NCBI RefSeq assembly: GCF_003351105.1
Contig: NZ_NKRG01000004.1
Coordinates: forward strand, 149,891 to 213,890
Reading direction: 5' to 3'
DNA length: 64,000 bases
DNA from: Thermosipho africanus Ob7
GTDB taxonomy: Bacteria; Thermotogota; Thermotogae; Thermotogales; Fervidobacteriaceae
Shown here: piece by piece, positions 53,354 through 62,244 of the stretch
How the letters are laid out: each line of letters starts with the position of its first letter
Position numbering within the stretch: position 1 is the first letter of the stretch
Program-made: the position numbers and the translations under genes
The notes under the pieces: model-generated
The model's database searches: none
What the model saw: the letters and a program-made list of their open reading frames with translations, nothing else
Told to the model about the DNA's origin: nothing

Positions 53354-54444
53354 ATTTCCAGCTCCTTTAAAAAGTTGAAAACAACATCTGCATAATATAA
53401 TATAACTTCGTCGTTAGGTAAAAACTTTGGATTGTGGAGCCCGTATTTTTCACCTTTTGAAACTCCCGCCCAGAACATCAATGAAGGGTACTCTTGAGAA
53501 AAATAACCAAAATCTTCGCCTGTATATTTCATTCCACAATCAATAAATTGTATGTTGTTTTTTTGCACAAATTCTCTAAATAGTTCATACAGTTTATCAT
53601 TTACAATTACAGGTGGATATATTGAACCTTTTGAGATTGAAAATTCTCCACCATCTTTTTGAACAACACTTTTTGCTACTTCTTGTATTTTATTTATTAT
53701 TTCTTCAGTAATTTTTAAAGATTCTGATCTGATACTTCCCATTAATGTGGTTTGAGGAGAGACGATGTTTCTTGCATTTCCTCCTTCTATTTTTCCAAAT
53801 CTTGCAATTGCTTTGTCAAAAGTTAGATTGTAAAATTCGGTCAAAAATTTACTTGCAAGATAAATCGAGTCAATACCAGATTTGTAGAAAGCAACGTGAG
53901 AGGCTTTGCCGGAGAATGTTAAATCAATTTCAGTAGCACTTGCAAATAAAACTCCTTTAGTTGTTGCAACAGTTTTAAAATCATATTCATCGGTAATGTG
54001 CAGTGCCAGAGCAAGTTTTATGTCAAGCTCTTCAATTTCATCTAAAACGTACCTTGCACCAGCTCCTGTTTCCTCACCTGGTTGGAATATGAAGACAAAA
54101 TTTTTTTCTATATTTGAAGAAAGTATTTTTTTAATTAGTTCGTATGCAATGGACATATGCACGTCATGACCACATGCATGCATATTTGAATTTTTAGAAG
54201 CAAATTCCCATTTTGTCTCTTCTTCAATTGGAAGTCCATCAATATCTGATCTATAGAGTATGAAAGGTTCACCTTTCTTTGGTTCATACAATGCAATAAC
54301 ACCAGTGCCAGCTATTTTATAAATTTTTAGTCTTTCGTCTTTTAGATCCTTTAGGGCCGAAAGTAATATTTTTTGAGTTTCAAATTCTCTAAAAGATATT
54401 TCTGGGTTTTGGTGTAAAATGTGTCTAAGCTCGATTGAATCCAT
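53350..54444 (-). CDS. M20-family amidohydrolase, probable N-acetyl-diaminopimelate deacetylase
   Basis: The protein has the M20D pattern: LRHILHQNPEISFREFET, metal site MHACGHDVHMSIA, catalytic acid in FQPGEETGAGARYVL, and a dimerisation domain. Members include IAA-amino-acid hydrolases, hippurate hydrolases and N-acetyl-LL-DAP deacetylase. Because its stop overlaps lysA by 4 nt, I favour the deacetylase of the acetyl branch of lysine synthesis. AGGAGGTGAGG precedes the ATG. Confidence 0.78.
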   Translation of the reverse strand: MDSIELRHILHQNPEISFREFETQKILLSALKDLKDERLKIYKIAGTGVIALYEPKKGEPFILYRSDIDGLPIEEETKWEFASKNSNMHACGHDVHMSIAYELIKKILSSNIEKNFVFIFQPGEETGAGARYVLDEIEELDIKLALALHITDEYDFKTVATTKGVLFASATEIDLTFSGKASHVAFYKSGIDSIYLASKFLTEFYNLTFDKAIARFGKIEGGNARNIVSPQTTLMGSIRSESLKITEEIINKIQEVAKSVVQKDGGEFSISKGSIYPPVIVNDKLYELFREFVQKNNIQFIDCGMKYTGEDFGYFSQEYPSLMFWAGVSKGEKYGLHNPKFLPNDEVILYYADVVFNFLKELEI

Positions 54445-54463
54445 TTACCTCACCTCCTATTTG

Positions 54464-54492
54464 TTTAAATGATAGCATATATATGTTATAAT
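54464..54492 (+). promoter_or_regulatory. Possible promoter of the pheS-truB operon
   Basis: TATAAT (54487-54492) with a weak TTTAAA (54464-54469) 17 bp upstream, in the divergent gap to the M20 gene. Confidence 0.4.
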
Positions 54493-54538
54493 TAATATTG
54501 AATTTCGTTTCATACAGGTTAAATTTGGAGGTGTTTGG

Positions 54539-55516
54539 ATGGACGAGATCAAACAACTTGTTGATACTGCCAAAAAAGAAATAGACAATGCAGAAGATCT
54601 TCAGCAATTAAATCTGATAAGGGTTAAATATCTTGGAAAGAAAGGTTTAATAACCTCTCAGATGAAAAAGTTAAAGGATCTTTCACAACAAGAAAGACCA
54701 AAATTTGGTGCAGTTGTTAATAAAGCAAAATCAGAAGTGGAAGATTATTTAAATAATAGAATGAATGAGTTATATAGAATCGAAAAACAGAAAAAGTATG
54801 AAAAACTAAGAGTTGATGTTACACTTTCTGGTGCAAGAAAAGATAGAGGACATTTACATATTCTTACAAAAATACAAAAAGAGTTGGAAGATATATTCAT
54901 TTCAATGGGGTTTGAGGTAGTGGAAGGTCCAGAAGTCGAGGATACATGGCACAATTTTGATGCGTTAAATACACCGGAATGGCATCCTGCAAGAGATGTT
55001 CAAGATTCATTTTATTTTACAGATAAAATTTTGCTAAGAACCCATACTTCGCCAGTTCAGGTAAGAACAATGCTTGAAAGAAAACCACCACTTGCTATTA
55101 TTTCACCAGGTAGAGTTTTTAGGAGAGATTATGATTCCACACATCTTCCGATGTTTACCCAAATGGAAGGGTTGTATGTGGATAAAAATGTTACGGTAAA
55201 GCATTTAAAATATACATTGGAAGAGATGGCAAGAAAAGTTTTTGGAGATAGCGCAAAGGTTAGATTAAAACCGAGCTTTTTCCCATTTACAGAACCAAGC
55301 TATGAAGTTGATATTCTATTTAATGGAAAGTGGCTTGAAATTTTAGGAGCTGGTATGGTTGATCCAAACGTCTTCAAAAACGTAGGATATGATCCAAACG
55401 AATGGTCTGGTTTTGCATTTGGCCTTGGCCTTGAAAGAATTGCAATGGTTAAGTACGGAATAAGAGATATTAGGGATTTTATAAAAAATGATGTGAGGTT
55501 TTTGGAGAATTACTGA
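54539..55516 (+). CDS. pheS: Phenylalanyl-tRNA synthetase alpha subunit
   Basis: The class II synthetase core is complete: motif 1 region around [17 protein letters not shown], motif 2 [18 protein letters not shown], and motif 3 [17 protein letters not shown]. An N-terminal coiled coil contacts tRNA. The beta subunit gene pheT, which nearly always follows, is absent: the stop overlaps truB by one base. The tetramer must therefore use a beta subunit made elsewhere. TTTGGAGGTG precedes the ATG. Confidence 0.94.
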   Translation: MDEIKQLVDTAKKEIDNAEDLQQLNLIRVKYLGKKGLITSQMKKLKDLSQQERPKFGAVVNKAKSEVEDYLNNRMNELYRIEKQKKYEKLRVDVTLSGARKDRGHLHILTKIQKELEDIFISMGFEVVEGPEVEDTWHNFDALNTPEWHPARDVQDSFYFTDKILLRTHTSPVQVRTMLERKPPLAIISPGRVFRRDYDSTHLPMFTQMEGLYVDKNVTVKHLKYTLEEMARKVFGDSAKVRLKPSFFPFTEPSYEVDILFNGKWLEILGAGMVDPNVFKNVGYDPNEWSGFAFGLGLERIAMVKYGIRDIRDFIKNDVRFLENY

Positions 55517-56436
55517 TGGTAGGATTTTTGAATGCATTTAAACCAAAAGGTGTAACATCTCATGATGTTATTGATGAGCTAAGAAAAAAGCTTAAAACAA
55601 AGAAAATAGGCCATGCAGGAACACTTGATCCTTTTGCAGAAGGTGTTCTAGTTATTGGTATTTCAGGTGCAACAAGACTTTTGGAGTATTTAAAGAATGA
55701 AAAAAAGAGATACTATGTAAAAGCTATCTTAGGATTGATTACAGAAACTTTTGATATCACTGGACAAGTAAAGGAAGAAAGAGTATGTCAAAAAAGCAAT
55801 GATGAAATAAAAGATGCAATTTTATCTTTCAAAGGAAAATACAAACAGGTTCCACCAGCATATTCAGCCAAAAAATATAATGGTGAAAGGTTATATAAAC
55901 TTGCAAGAGAAGGAAAAATTATTTCACTTCCGCCTGTTGAAGTTGAAATATATGAGATAGAAAATATAAAGATAGTTCCTCCGGAGTTTTCTTTTGAGGT
56001 AGTAGTTTCACCTGGAACATATATTAGAAGTTTGTGTATGGATATAGGTTACAAGCTTGGTTGTGGGGCAACAGCTGTTGAACTTGTAAGGAAAAGTGTA
56101 GGAAAATTTTCTATTAAAGATTCAATTAATCCATTTGAACTATCTTCTGAGCAAATTGTAAATAGGATTTTAAGAGTGGAGGAAGTTTTGGATTTACCAC
56201 AGGTTGAGATTTATAAAGATTACGTTGAAAAGATATTTAACGGTGTACAACCAACTATGGATTTTGTAAAAGAGATAAGGGATGATTTTAAGAAAGATCA
56301 AGATGTTATGCTTGTTTGTGATGGTAGATTAGTAGCAATTGCCGTTTCGCAGAGAACGTCAAGTTTTCTAAAAAAGAATGAGGTAAGAGAAAGTGTGTTT
56401 AAGTTAAAAAAAGTTTTTAGGGAGGGAATGTTTTGA
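55516..56436 (+). CDS. truB: tRNA pseudouridine-55 synthase
   Basis: The TruB catalytic motif IGHAGTLDPFAEGVLVIG holds D38, and the YYVKAILGLITETFDITG and PPAYSAKKYNGERLYKLARE blocks complete the fold. A C-terminal PUA-like domain is indicated by PGTYIRSL and the tail. It modifies U55 in the T loop of tRNAs. It overlaps pheS by 1 nt and ychF by 4 nt. Confidence 0.94.
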   Translation: MVGFLNAFKPKGVTSHDVIDELRKKLKTKKIGHAGTLDPFAEGVLVIGISGATRLLEYLKNEKKRYYVKAILGLITETFDITGQVKEERVCQKSNDEIKDAILSFKGKYKQVPPAYSAKKYNGERLYKLAREGKIISLPPVEVEIYEIENIKIVPPEFSFEVVVSPGTYIRSLCMDIGYKLGCGATAVELVRKSVGKFSIKDSINPFELSSEQIVNRILRVEEVLDLPQVEIYKDYVEKIFNGVQPTMDFVKEIRDDFKKDQDVMLVCDGRLVAIAVSQRTSSFLKKNEVRESVFKLKKVFREGMF

Positions 56437-57500
56437 AGATAGGAATAATTGGTCTTCCACAAGTTGGAAAGACGACCATATTTTCTCTTTTGACTGGAAT
56501 AGAGGTTGATCCATATTCACCTATACATCAAAAAGGTGTTGCAAAGGTTTATGATAAAAGAGTTGATATTTTGTCAAAGATGTACAACCCCAAAAAAACA
56601 ACCTATGCAACCCTTGAATTTTACGATACGCCATCTCTTGATCCTTCGGATAAAAAGAGCAGAATACAGGTATTTAATATGGTCCAAAATGCCGATGCGC
56701 TTTTGTTAGTTTTAAGGGCTTTTAAAAATGATAGTGTTCCATATCCAGAAAATGGTGAAACAGCTTTTAAACAATTAAAATTGGCTTTGGATGAGTTTAT
56801 ATTTAGAGATCTTGAAATTATTACAAATAGAATTGAAAGACTTGAAAATGCAAAAAGAAAACTTGATAACCGCGAAGAAAATGAGTTAAAGCTTTTAAAG
56901 GAACTGGCAAAGGTTCTTGAAAACGAAGAATTTCTTTCAAGATATGAACTAACAGATGATCAAAGAAAGTTGATTTCCAGCTATTCTCTTGTAACTTTAA
57001 GACCGATAATAATTGCTCTTAATCTAGATGAAGAGCAATTTTCTTCTAATAGTTATGAAACAAAAGAAGAAGTATTAGAGCTTGTTAAAGAATACAACTT
57101 TGCATATATTGAACTATGTGGATTAATGGAAAAGGAAATACAGGAACTTGATGAAGAAGAAAGAGCAGAGTTTTTAAAGGACCTTGGAATTGAGCAAACA
57201 GGGATAGAAAGACTTTCAAAGGTTGTATATGACCAACTTGGTCTTATTTCATTCTTTACAGTTGGATCTGATGAAGTTAGGGCATGGACTTTAAAGAAAG
57301 GAAGTACTGCTGTAGAAGCAGCTGGAGCAATACATTCTGACCTTGCAAGAGGATTTATTAAAGCTGAGGTTATTAAATACAAAGATTTAATAGAGCTTGG
57401 TAGTGAAAAAGAGGTAAAGGAAAAAGGATTGATGAAATTAGTTGGGAAAGAGCATATAATTGAAGATGGTGATATAATTACAATAAGATTTAATGTTTAG
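56433..57500 (+). CDS. ychF: YchF/OLA1-type ATPase (Obg family)
   Basis: The P-loop IGIIGLPQVGKTTIFSLL and the C-terminal TGS domain (SFFTVGSDEVRAWTLKKG, EKGLMKLVGKEHIIEDGD) match YchF. The G4 region reads IIALNLDEEQ, not NKxD. YchF prefers ATP and interacts with the ribosome, and a coiled coil occupies residues of about 110-170. The TTG start lies in the truB stop (TTTTGA overlap). Confidence 0.9.
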   Translation: MKIGIIGLPQVGKTTIFSLLTGIEVDPYSPIHQKGVAKVYDKRVDILSKMYNPKKTTYATLEFYDTPSLDPSDKKSRIQVFNMVQNADALLLVLRAFKNDSVPYPENGETAFKQLKLALDEFIFRDLEIITNRIERLENAKRKLDNREENELKLLKELAKVLENEEFLSRYELTDDQRKLISSYSLVTLRPIIIALNLDEEQFSSNSYETKEEVLELVKEYNFAYIELCGLMEKEIQELDEEERAEFLKDLGIEQTGIERLSKVVYDQLGLISFFTVGSDEVRAWTLKKGSTAVEAAGAIHSDLARGFIKAEVIKYKDLIELGSEKEVKEKGLMKLVGKEHIIEDGDIITIRFNV

Positions 57501-57510
57501 GGGTGAAAGT

Positions 57511-57747
57511 GTGGAACAAATTGTAAAAATTTCGAATAATCTTTATATTCCAAGGAACCGTATAATTGCAGTATTGCCAATTTCTTCTGCTGTTGCAAGG
57601 AAAATTAGGGGAATGCATAAAATTGGTGGAAATATTATCAACATGACCTTTGGTGAAGAGTCTAAGTCTATAATTATCATGGATAGTGGTCATATTTTTG
57701 TCACATCGAAAACATTGGAAGAGGTTGATGAGGCTCTGTGGAGATAA
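57511..57747 (+). CDS. RemA/DUF370-family small protein
   Basis: The 78-residue product shares with RemA/YlzA the pattern AVLPISSAVARKIRG, then NIINMTFGEESKSIIIMDSG. In B. subtilis RemA is a DNA-binding regulator of matrix genes, but here the role is unknown. A start 18 nt earlier reads MFRGES; I prefer the GTG at 57511 because AGGGGTG lies 5 nt before it. It overlaps the radical SAM gene by 10 nt. Confidence 0.8.
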   Translation: MEQIVKISNNLYIPRNRIIAVLPISSAVARKIRGMHKIGGNIINMTFGEESKSIIIMDSGHIFVTSKTLEEVDEALWR

Positions 57748-58931
57748 AGAGATTATTATTTAGATACAGCCAAAATAATAGATATAGTATAACGGCGCTT
57801 GTGTCGTCAATTTATTCTTACAGAAAGGATTTAGAACTTGTTGATATAAGAAGCTTTGAAGAAATTTTTTCGTATGAAAAAGAGGGGACAGTAGTCCTCT
57901 ATTCTTTTATGAGCTTTGATCTTGAAGCAGTAGTAGATGAGTTGAAAAAATTAAAGAAATCAGGTTATATGGTGGTTGCTGGTGGTCCTCATGCAACTGC
58001 GATGCCACAGCAATTATTGAATTTAGGGTTTGATTATGTATTTGTTGGGGATGGAGAAGAAAATATACGTAAATTTATAGATGGCAAGTTTCCAGAAAAT
58101 AGAATATATGATGGGATAACAAAAAGGGTAGATCTTTCTGATTATCCTCCGTTTTGTCCTGAAAAGAATTTGTATATGCCTATAGAAATAACGAGGGGCT
58201 GCCCATTTTCTTGTGGATATTGTCAGACCCCAAGACTTGCTGGAAAATTAGTAAGACATAGACCTATAGAGCAAATAGTTGAATATTCAAAGATAGGTGT
58301 GGAAAATAACAGGAAAATTGCAAGGTTTATTTCACCAAACTCATTTGGATACGGTAGCAAAAATGGTGTAACTCCCAACCCTGAAGCAGTTGATACCTTG
58401 CTTTATAACTTGAAAAAGGTTGGAGTTGAAGAAATATATTTTGGAACGTTTCCTTCGGATGTTAGGCCCGAGAGTGTCAATGAGGAAATACTTAAGGTTA
58501 TAAAAAAGTATGTTAATAATAAGTACATAGTAATTGGGGCACAAAGTGGAAGTGAAAGAGTATTGGAAATGATAAAAAGAGGGCATAATTTAGAAGAAAT
58601 TGAAAGAGCTCTATCATTATTGAAAGAGTATGACTTTATTCCTCGAGTAGATTTTATATTTGGTTTTCCATTTGAAACTGATGAAGATATTGAAAAAACT
58701 TTTGAATTTATCAAAAAAATTGTAAATAAATACAAGGCCAAGGTGCACGCACATACCTTTATGCCTCTTCCAGGTACTCCACTTGCAAATATTGGACCAG
58801 GTGTTCTTACAAAGAAACATTACAAGTTCCTAGGGTTATTAACTTCGCAAGGGTATCTTGATGGATATTGGTTAAAACAAGAGCAACTTGCAAGGAGGGT
58901 TGCAGATGTTAATAGCAGCAGCCCAATTTAG
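57738..58931 (+). CDS. B12-binding/radical SAM protein (MJ_1487-like family)
   Basis: The N-terminal 120 residues form a cobalamin-binding-like fold (YMVVAGGPHATAMPQQLL, DYVFVGDGEENI). The radical SAM domain starts PIEITRGCPFSCGYCQTP, with the CxxxCxxC Fe-S motif, and continues with RPIEQIVEYSKI and VDFIFGFPFETDEDIEKT. It belongs with the archaeal-type TIGR04013 group; no reaction is known. The GTG start and overlaps place it in the pheS operon. Confidence 0.8.
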   Translation: MEIKRLLFRYSQNNRYSITALVSSIYSYRKDLELVDIRSFEEIFSYEKEGTVVLYSFMSFDLEAVVDELKKLKKSGYMVVAGGPHATAMPQQLLNLGFDYVFVGDGEENIRKFIDGKFPENRIYDGITKRVDLSDYPPFCPEKNLYMPIEITRGCPFSCGYCQTPRLAGKLVRHRPIEQIVEYSKIGVENNRKIARFISPNSFGYGSKNGVTPNPEAVDTLLYNLKKVGVEEIYFGTFPSDVRPESVNEEILKVIKKYVNNKYIVIGAQSGSERVLEMIKRGHNLEEIERALSLLKEYDFIPRVDFIFGFPFETDEDIEKTFEFIKKIVNKYKAKVHAHTFMPLPGTPLANIGPGVLTKKHYKFLGLLTSQGYLDGYWLKQEQLARRVADVNSSSPI

Positions 58932-59700
58932 TCCAAAACCGGGTAAATTTGAATACAATTTAAAAAAGCACATAGATTTTATTGAAAAGGCTGGAGAGAT
59001 AGGTGCTAGTTTAATTTTATTTCCCGAACTTTCAATTTCCGGCTATACTTACGATAAAAATATACTTGAAGATTCGATAAGCTTTTTCAATGAGGTACAA
59101 TCTGAGCTTTTAAAGCTTTCAAGAAAATATAACATGGCTATTGTAGGTGGCGTTCCAAGAAAGGTACTTTCTGAAGTTAGAAATTCTGTGTTTGTTATAA
59201 AGAAGAAAAAAGAGATTTTATTTTATGATAAAACACATTTATTTAGAGGGGAAAAAGATGTCTTTTTACCTGGGGAAAGGTTTTTAGTTTTTAAATTCCA
59301 AGGAGTTAGATTTGGAATTTTGATATGCTATGAGATAGGTTTTCCTGAAATCTCAAGAGTTTTGGCACTTAACGGGGCTCAAGTGTTACTTGCACCATTT
59401 GCATTTTCAAAGGAGAGAAAGAATATTTATGAAATTGCAACTAGAGCAAGGGCTCTTGAAAATGGAGCGTTTCTTGTAACATCATCAACAAGTGGGAAAG
59501 GATTAATGGACTTTATTGGAAGCTCAAGGATAGTTGGGCCAGATGGTAATGTTATAACTCAAGCAAGAAGAAAAGAAGAGCTTATTTATGCAGATCTTGA
59601 TGTTTCAAAATTAGATTTTTTTAGATACAAAGAAGAAGGAATATCGCATGCGTATTTTTTAAATAGGAAAAAAGAGCTATATAGGAGTGTGATAAGATGA
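58906..59700 (+). CDS. Carbon-nitrogen hydrolase (nitrilase superfamily)
   Basis: The Glu-Lys-Cys triad is present in LILFPELSISGYTY, FYDKTHLFRGEKDVF and FGILICYEIGFPEISR. Such amidases act on omega-amides, carbamoyl-putrescine or related compounds, and the sequence does not pin the substrate. I start at the ATG at 58906 (MLIAAAQFSPKPG), as AGGAGGG lies 7 nt upstream; a start six codons earlier would encode that site. It overlaps the preceding gene by 26 nt and the ZIP gene by 4 nt. Confidence 0.85.
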   Translation: MLIAAAQFSPKPGKFEYNLKKHIDFIEKAGEIGASLILFPELSISGYTYDKNILEDSISFFNEVQSELLKLSRKYNMAIVGGVPRKVLSEVRNSVFVIKKKKEILFYDKTHLFRGEKDVFLPGERFLVFKFQGVRFGILICYEIGFPEISRVLALNGAQVLLAPFAFSKERKNIYEIATRARALENGAFLVTSSTSGKGLMDFIGSSRIVGPDGNVITQARRKEELIYADLDVSKLDFFRYKEEGISHAYFLNRKKELYRSVIR

Positions 59701-60437
59701 ATTTGTTTTTAAAAGGAATATTACTAAGTTCTGCTGCTGGGATGGCTACATCTTTAGGGGCAATTCCATTTTTGTTATTTAGAAAAGGAGCAAGTGAAAA
59801 GTTTATTGATGCACTTTTAGGTATGGCAGCGGGTATTATGCTTGCTGCAAGTGCGTTTAGTTTGGTTGCACCTTCTATCGAAATGGGTGGACTTCTAAGA
59901 TTTGGAGTAGGTTTTTTTCTTGGTGCAATACTTGTTGATTTAATGGACAAATACTCACCACACGAGCACTTTTTAAAGGGGCATGAGGGCGCTGAACTTA
60001 AAAGATTAAGTAAAATATGGCTTTTTGTTATTGCAATTACAATTCACAATTTACCTGAAGGTATGGCGGTTGGTGTGAGTGCATTTTCAGATCAAGCAAT
60101 TAATATCGCATTTGCAATTGGAGCGCAAAATATACCAGAAGGAGCCGCTGTTGCTGCAGCGCTTTTAAATGCCGGGTATTCTATAAAAACATCGTTTTGG
60201 GTGGCATTTTTAACTGGTGTGGTTGAGATAATTGGAGGTATTTTGGGTTCTGGAATAGTGTCTATTTCAAGAGCACTTCTTCCATATATGATGGCATTTG
60301 CTGGTGGTGCTATGATATTTGTAATAAGTGATGAGGTAATTCCAGAGACCCATCTTAGAGGAAATGAAAGACTGTCAACGTACTTTTTAATAATAGGTTT
60401 CTTTATAATGTCTGCACTTGATGTTGTTTTAGGATAG
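59697..60437 (+). CDS. ZIP-family metal transporter
   Basis: About eight transmembrane helices with the ZIP metal-site helices TIHNLPEGMAVGVSAFS and AIGAQNIPEGAAVAAALL, and a His/acid loop (KYSPHEHFLKGHEGAE) between helices 3 and 4. It belongs to the GufA/ZupT side of the family and probably imports zinc, iron or manganese. It sits 11 nt upstream of the damaged oxidoreductase gene. Confidence 0.85.
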   Translation: MNLFLKGILLSSAAGMATSLGAIPFLLFRKGASEKFIDALLGMAAGIMLAASAFSLVAPSIEMGGLLRFGVGFFLGAILVDLMDKYSPHEHFLKGHEGAELKRLSKIWLFVIAITIHNLPEGMAVGVSAFSDQAINIAFAIGAQNIPEGAAVAAALLNAGYSIKTSFWVAFLTGVVEIIGGILGSGIVSISRALLPYMMAFAGGAMIFVISDEVIPETHLRGNERLSTYFLIIGFFIMSALDVVLG

Positions 60438-60448
60438 GAGGAAGATAT

Positions 60449-61508
60449 ATGTTAAAGATAGGATTAATAGGATGTGGAAGGATAGCGACAAAAAAACATA
60501 CAGAGGCATTGATACAAAACAAAGAATTATTTGATGTGGTTGCAGTATGTGACATAGTAAAAGAAAAAGCATCAAATTGTGCTGAAATTTTTGAAGAAAG
60601 GTTAGGAAAAAGGCCAGAAGTTGAAACAGATTTTAGAAAACTTCTAAAAAGAGAAGATATAGATGCGGTTGCTATTGCAACAGATAGTGGAAGCGTTAAA
60701 TAATGGGAAACATGTACTTGTTGAAAAACCAATGGCACTGTCTACAAAACATGCAGATGAAATGATAAAGCTTTCAAAAGAGAAAAACTTAAAACTTGAG
60801 GTATGTTTTCAAAATAGATTTAATCCACCAATACAAGAGTTAAGGAAAAAGATAGAAGGAAAAGATTTTGGAAAAGTTCATTATGGAGTTGCGACAATAA
60901 GGTGGAATAGGAATGAAGATTATTACAAACAAGCAAGTTGGAGAGGGACATGGGAGAAAGATGGAGGAGCGTTGATGAACCAATGCACACATAACATAGA
61001 CTTGCTCCAGTGGATGCTAGGGGGAGAAATAGAAGAAGTATATGGGGTAATAAAGAACTTTAATCATCCATATATAGAAGCAGAAGACTTTGGAGGAGCG
61101 ATAATAAAGTTTAAAGATGGGAAAATAGGGATGATAGAAGGTACAACAACGATATATCCAAAGAACTTGCATGAAAAGCTAGCAATATTTGGAGAAAAAG
61201 GGACAGTGGTAATAGGAGGTTTGGCGGTAAACAAGATAGAAGAATGGAGATTTGAAGGAGAAGAAGGGCATCCATTTATGTCCTTGCCAGATCCAGATAC
61301 AGTATATGGAAGTGGGCATGTACCTCTATATAGAGATTTTTATGAATCAATAGTGAATGATAGGAAGCCATACATAAGTGGAGAAGATGGTAAAAAAGCA
61401 GTAGAGATAGTCCTTGCGATATATAAATCTGCACTTGAAGGAAAACCGGTTAAATTTCCTTTTGAATTTTCTACATATGAGATAAAGGAGAAAAAATATG
61501 AAATATGA
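60449..61508 (+). pseudogene. Gfo/Idh/MocA oxidoreductase broken by an internal deletion
   Basis: The first frame encodes the NAD-binding half (IGLIGCGRIATKKHTEAL, FRKLLKREDIDAVAIATDSG) and stops at 60703. The second frame begins VEALNNGKHVLVEKPMALST and continues through the usual C-terminal domain (NQCTHNIDLLQWMLGGEIEE). Between IATDSG and VEALNNGKH the family has about seven more residues, so about 20 or 23 bp (2 mod 3) are missing near 60687-60692. It cannot be repaired by one base, so it is a genuine pseudogene unless the assembly is wrong. GGAGGAAGATAT precedes the ATG. Confidence 0.8.
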
Positions 61509-62175
61509 AATGATATATTTTGACCTTGATAATACAATATTGGATTTTGACAAATCTGAAGAGTATGCTCTAAAAAGTGTGTTTGAATACCTTAATATTA
61601 GGTATGATGAAAGTTACATAGAAATTTATAGGCCTATAAATGAAAAATGGTGGAAGCTTTTTTCAGAAGGAAAGTATAGAAAAGAAGTGATTGTTGTAGA
61701 AAGATTTAGAGAATTTTTTGAAAAAATTGGAGTATTTAATTTGAATTTTAATGAAGTTGCACAGGTTTATTTAAAAGGACTTTCCAGTGTTGCTTTTTTT
61801 ATAGAAGGTGCTGAAGATTTCTTAGGAAAATTGAAAGAAAAAGGCTTTAGAATGGCTGCTATTACAAATGGCGTGGAATCTGTTCAGCAAAAAAGAGCAA
61901 AAATTGCAAGACTAGATAGATTTTTTGAATTTGTACTTACCTCAGAAAAGGTTGGAAAACCAAAACCAGAACCTGATATATTTTTCTATGCAGAAAAATT
62001 ATCAAATGTTCCGCTTTCAAGATCTATTTATATAGGAGATAATATAGAAACCGACTATGAAGGTGCAAAAAAGGCGAAACTTGATTTTATTCTTTTTGAT
62101 CCAAAAAATAAGTTTGAGGATAATATAAAGAAAGTTTCAAATTACAAAGAATTATATAGAATGTTGGTTCATTAG
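61498..62175 (+). CDS. HAD-superfamily hydrolase, YjjG-like nucleotidase
   Basis: Motif I is IYFDLDNTILDFDKSEE, motif II AITNGVESVQQKRAKI, motif III lies at SEKVGKPKPEPDIFFYA, and motif IV at IYIGDNIETDYEGAKK. The helical cap is of YjjG type, so a pyrimidine 5'-nucleotidase or house-cleaning role is likely. It overlaps the end of the oxidoreductase pseudogene by 11 nt and is the last gene of the operon. Confidence 0.85.
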   Translation: MKYEMIYFDLDNTILDFDKSEEYALKSVFEYLNIRYDESYIEIYRPINEKWWKLFSEGKYRKEVIVVERFREFFEKIGVFNLNFNEVAQVYLKGLSSVAFFIEGAEDFLGKLKEKGFRMAAITNGVESVQQKRAKIARLDRFFEFVLTSEKVGKPKPEPDIFFYAEKLSNVPLSRSIYIGDNIETDYEGAKKAKLDFILFDPKNKFEDNIKKVSNYKELYRMLVH

Positions 62176-62190
62176 AGGTAAATTTTATTA

Positions 62191-62229
62191 AAACAAGGAG
62201 CCATATAAGGCTCCTTGTTTTTGATTTTT
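62191..62229 (+). terminator. Terminator of the pheS operon
   Basis: AAACAAGGAGCC (62191-62202) pairs with GGCTCCTTGTTT (62209-62220) around six bases and is followed by TTGATTTTT. On the minus strand the mirror hairpin also serves the hypothetical gene ending at 62245. Confidence 0.85.
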
Positions 62230-62244
62230 AGTAATTTATTTGTT

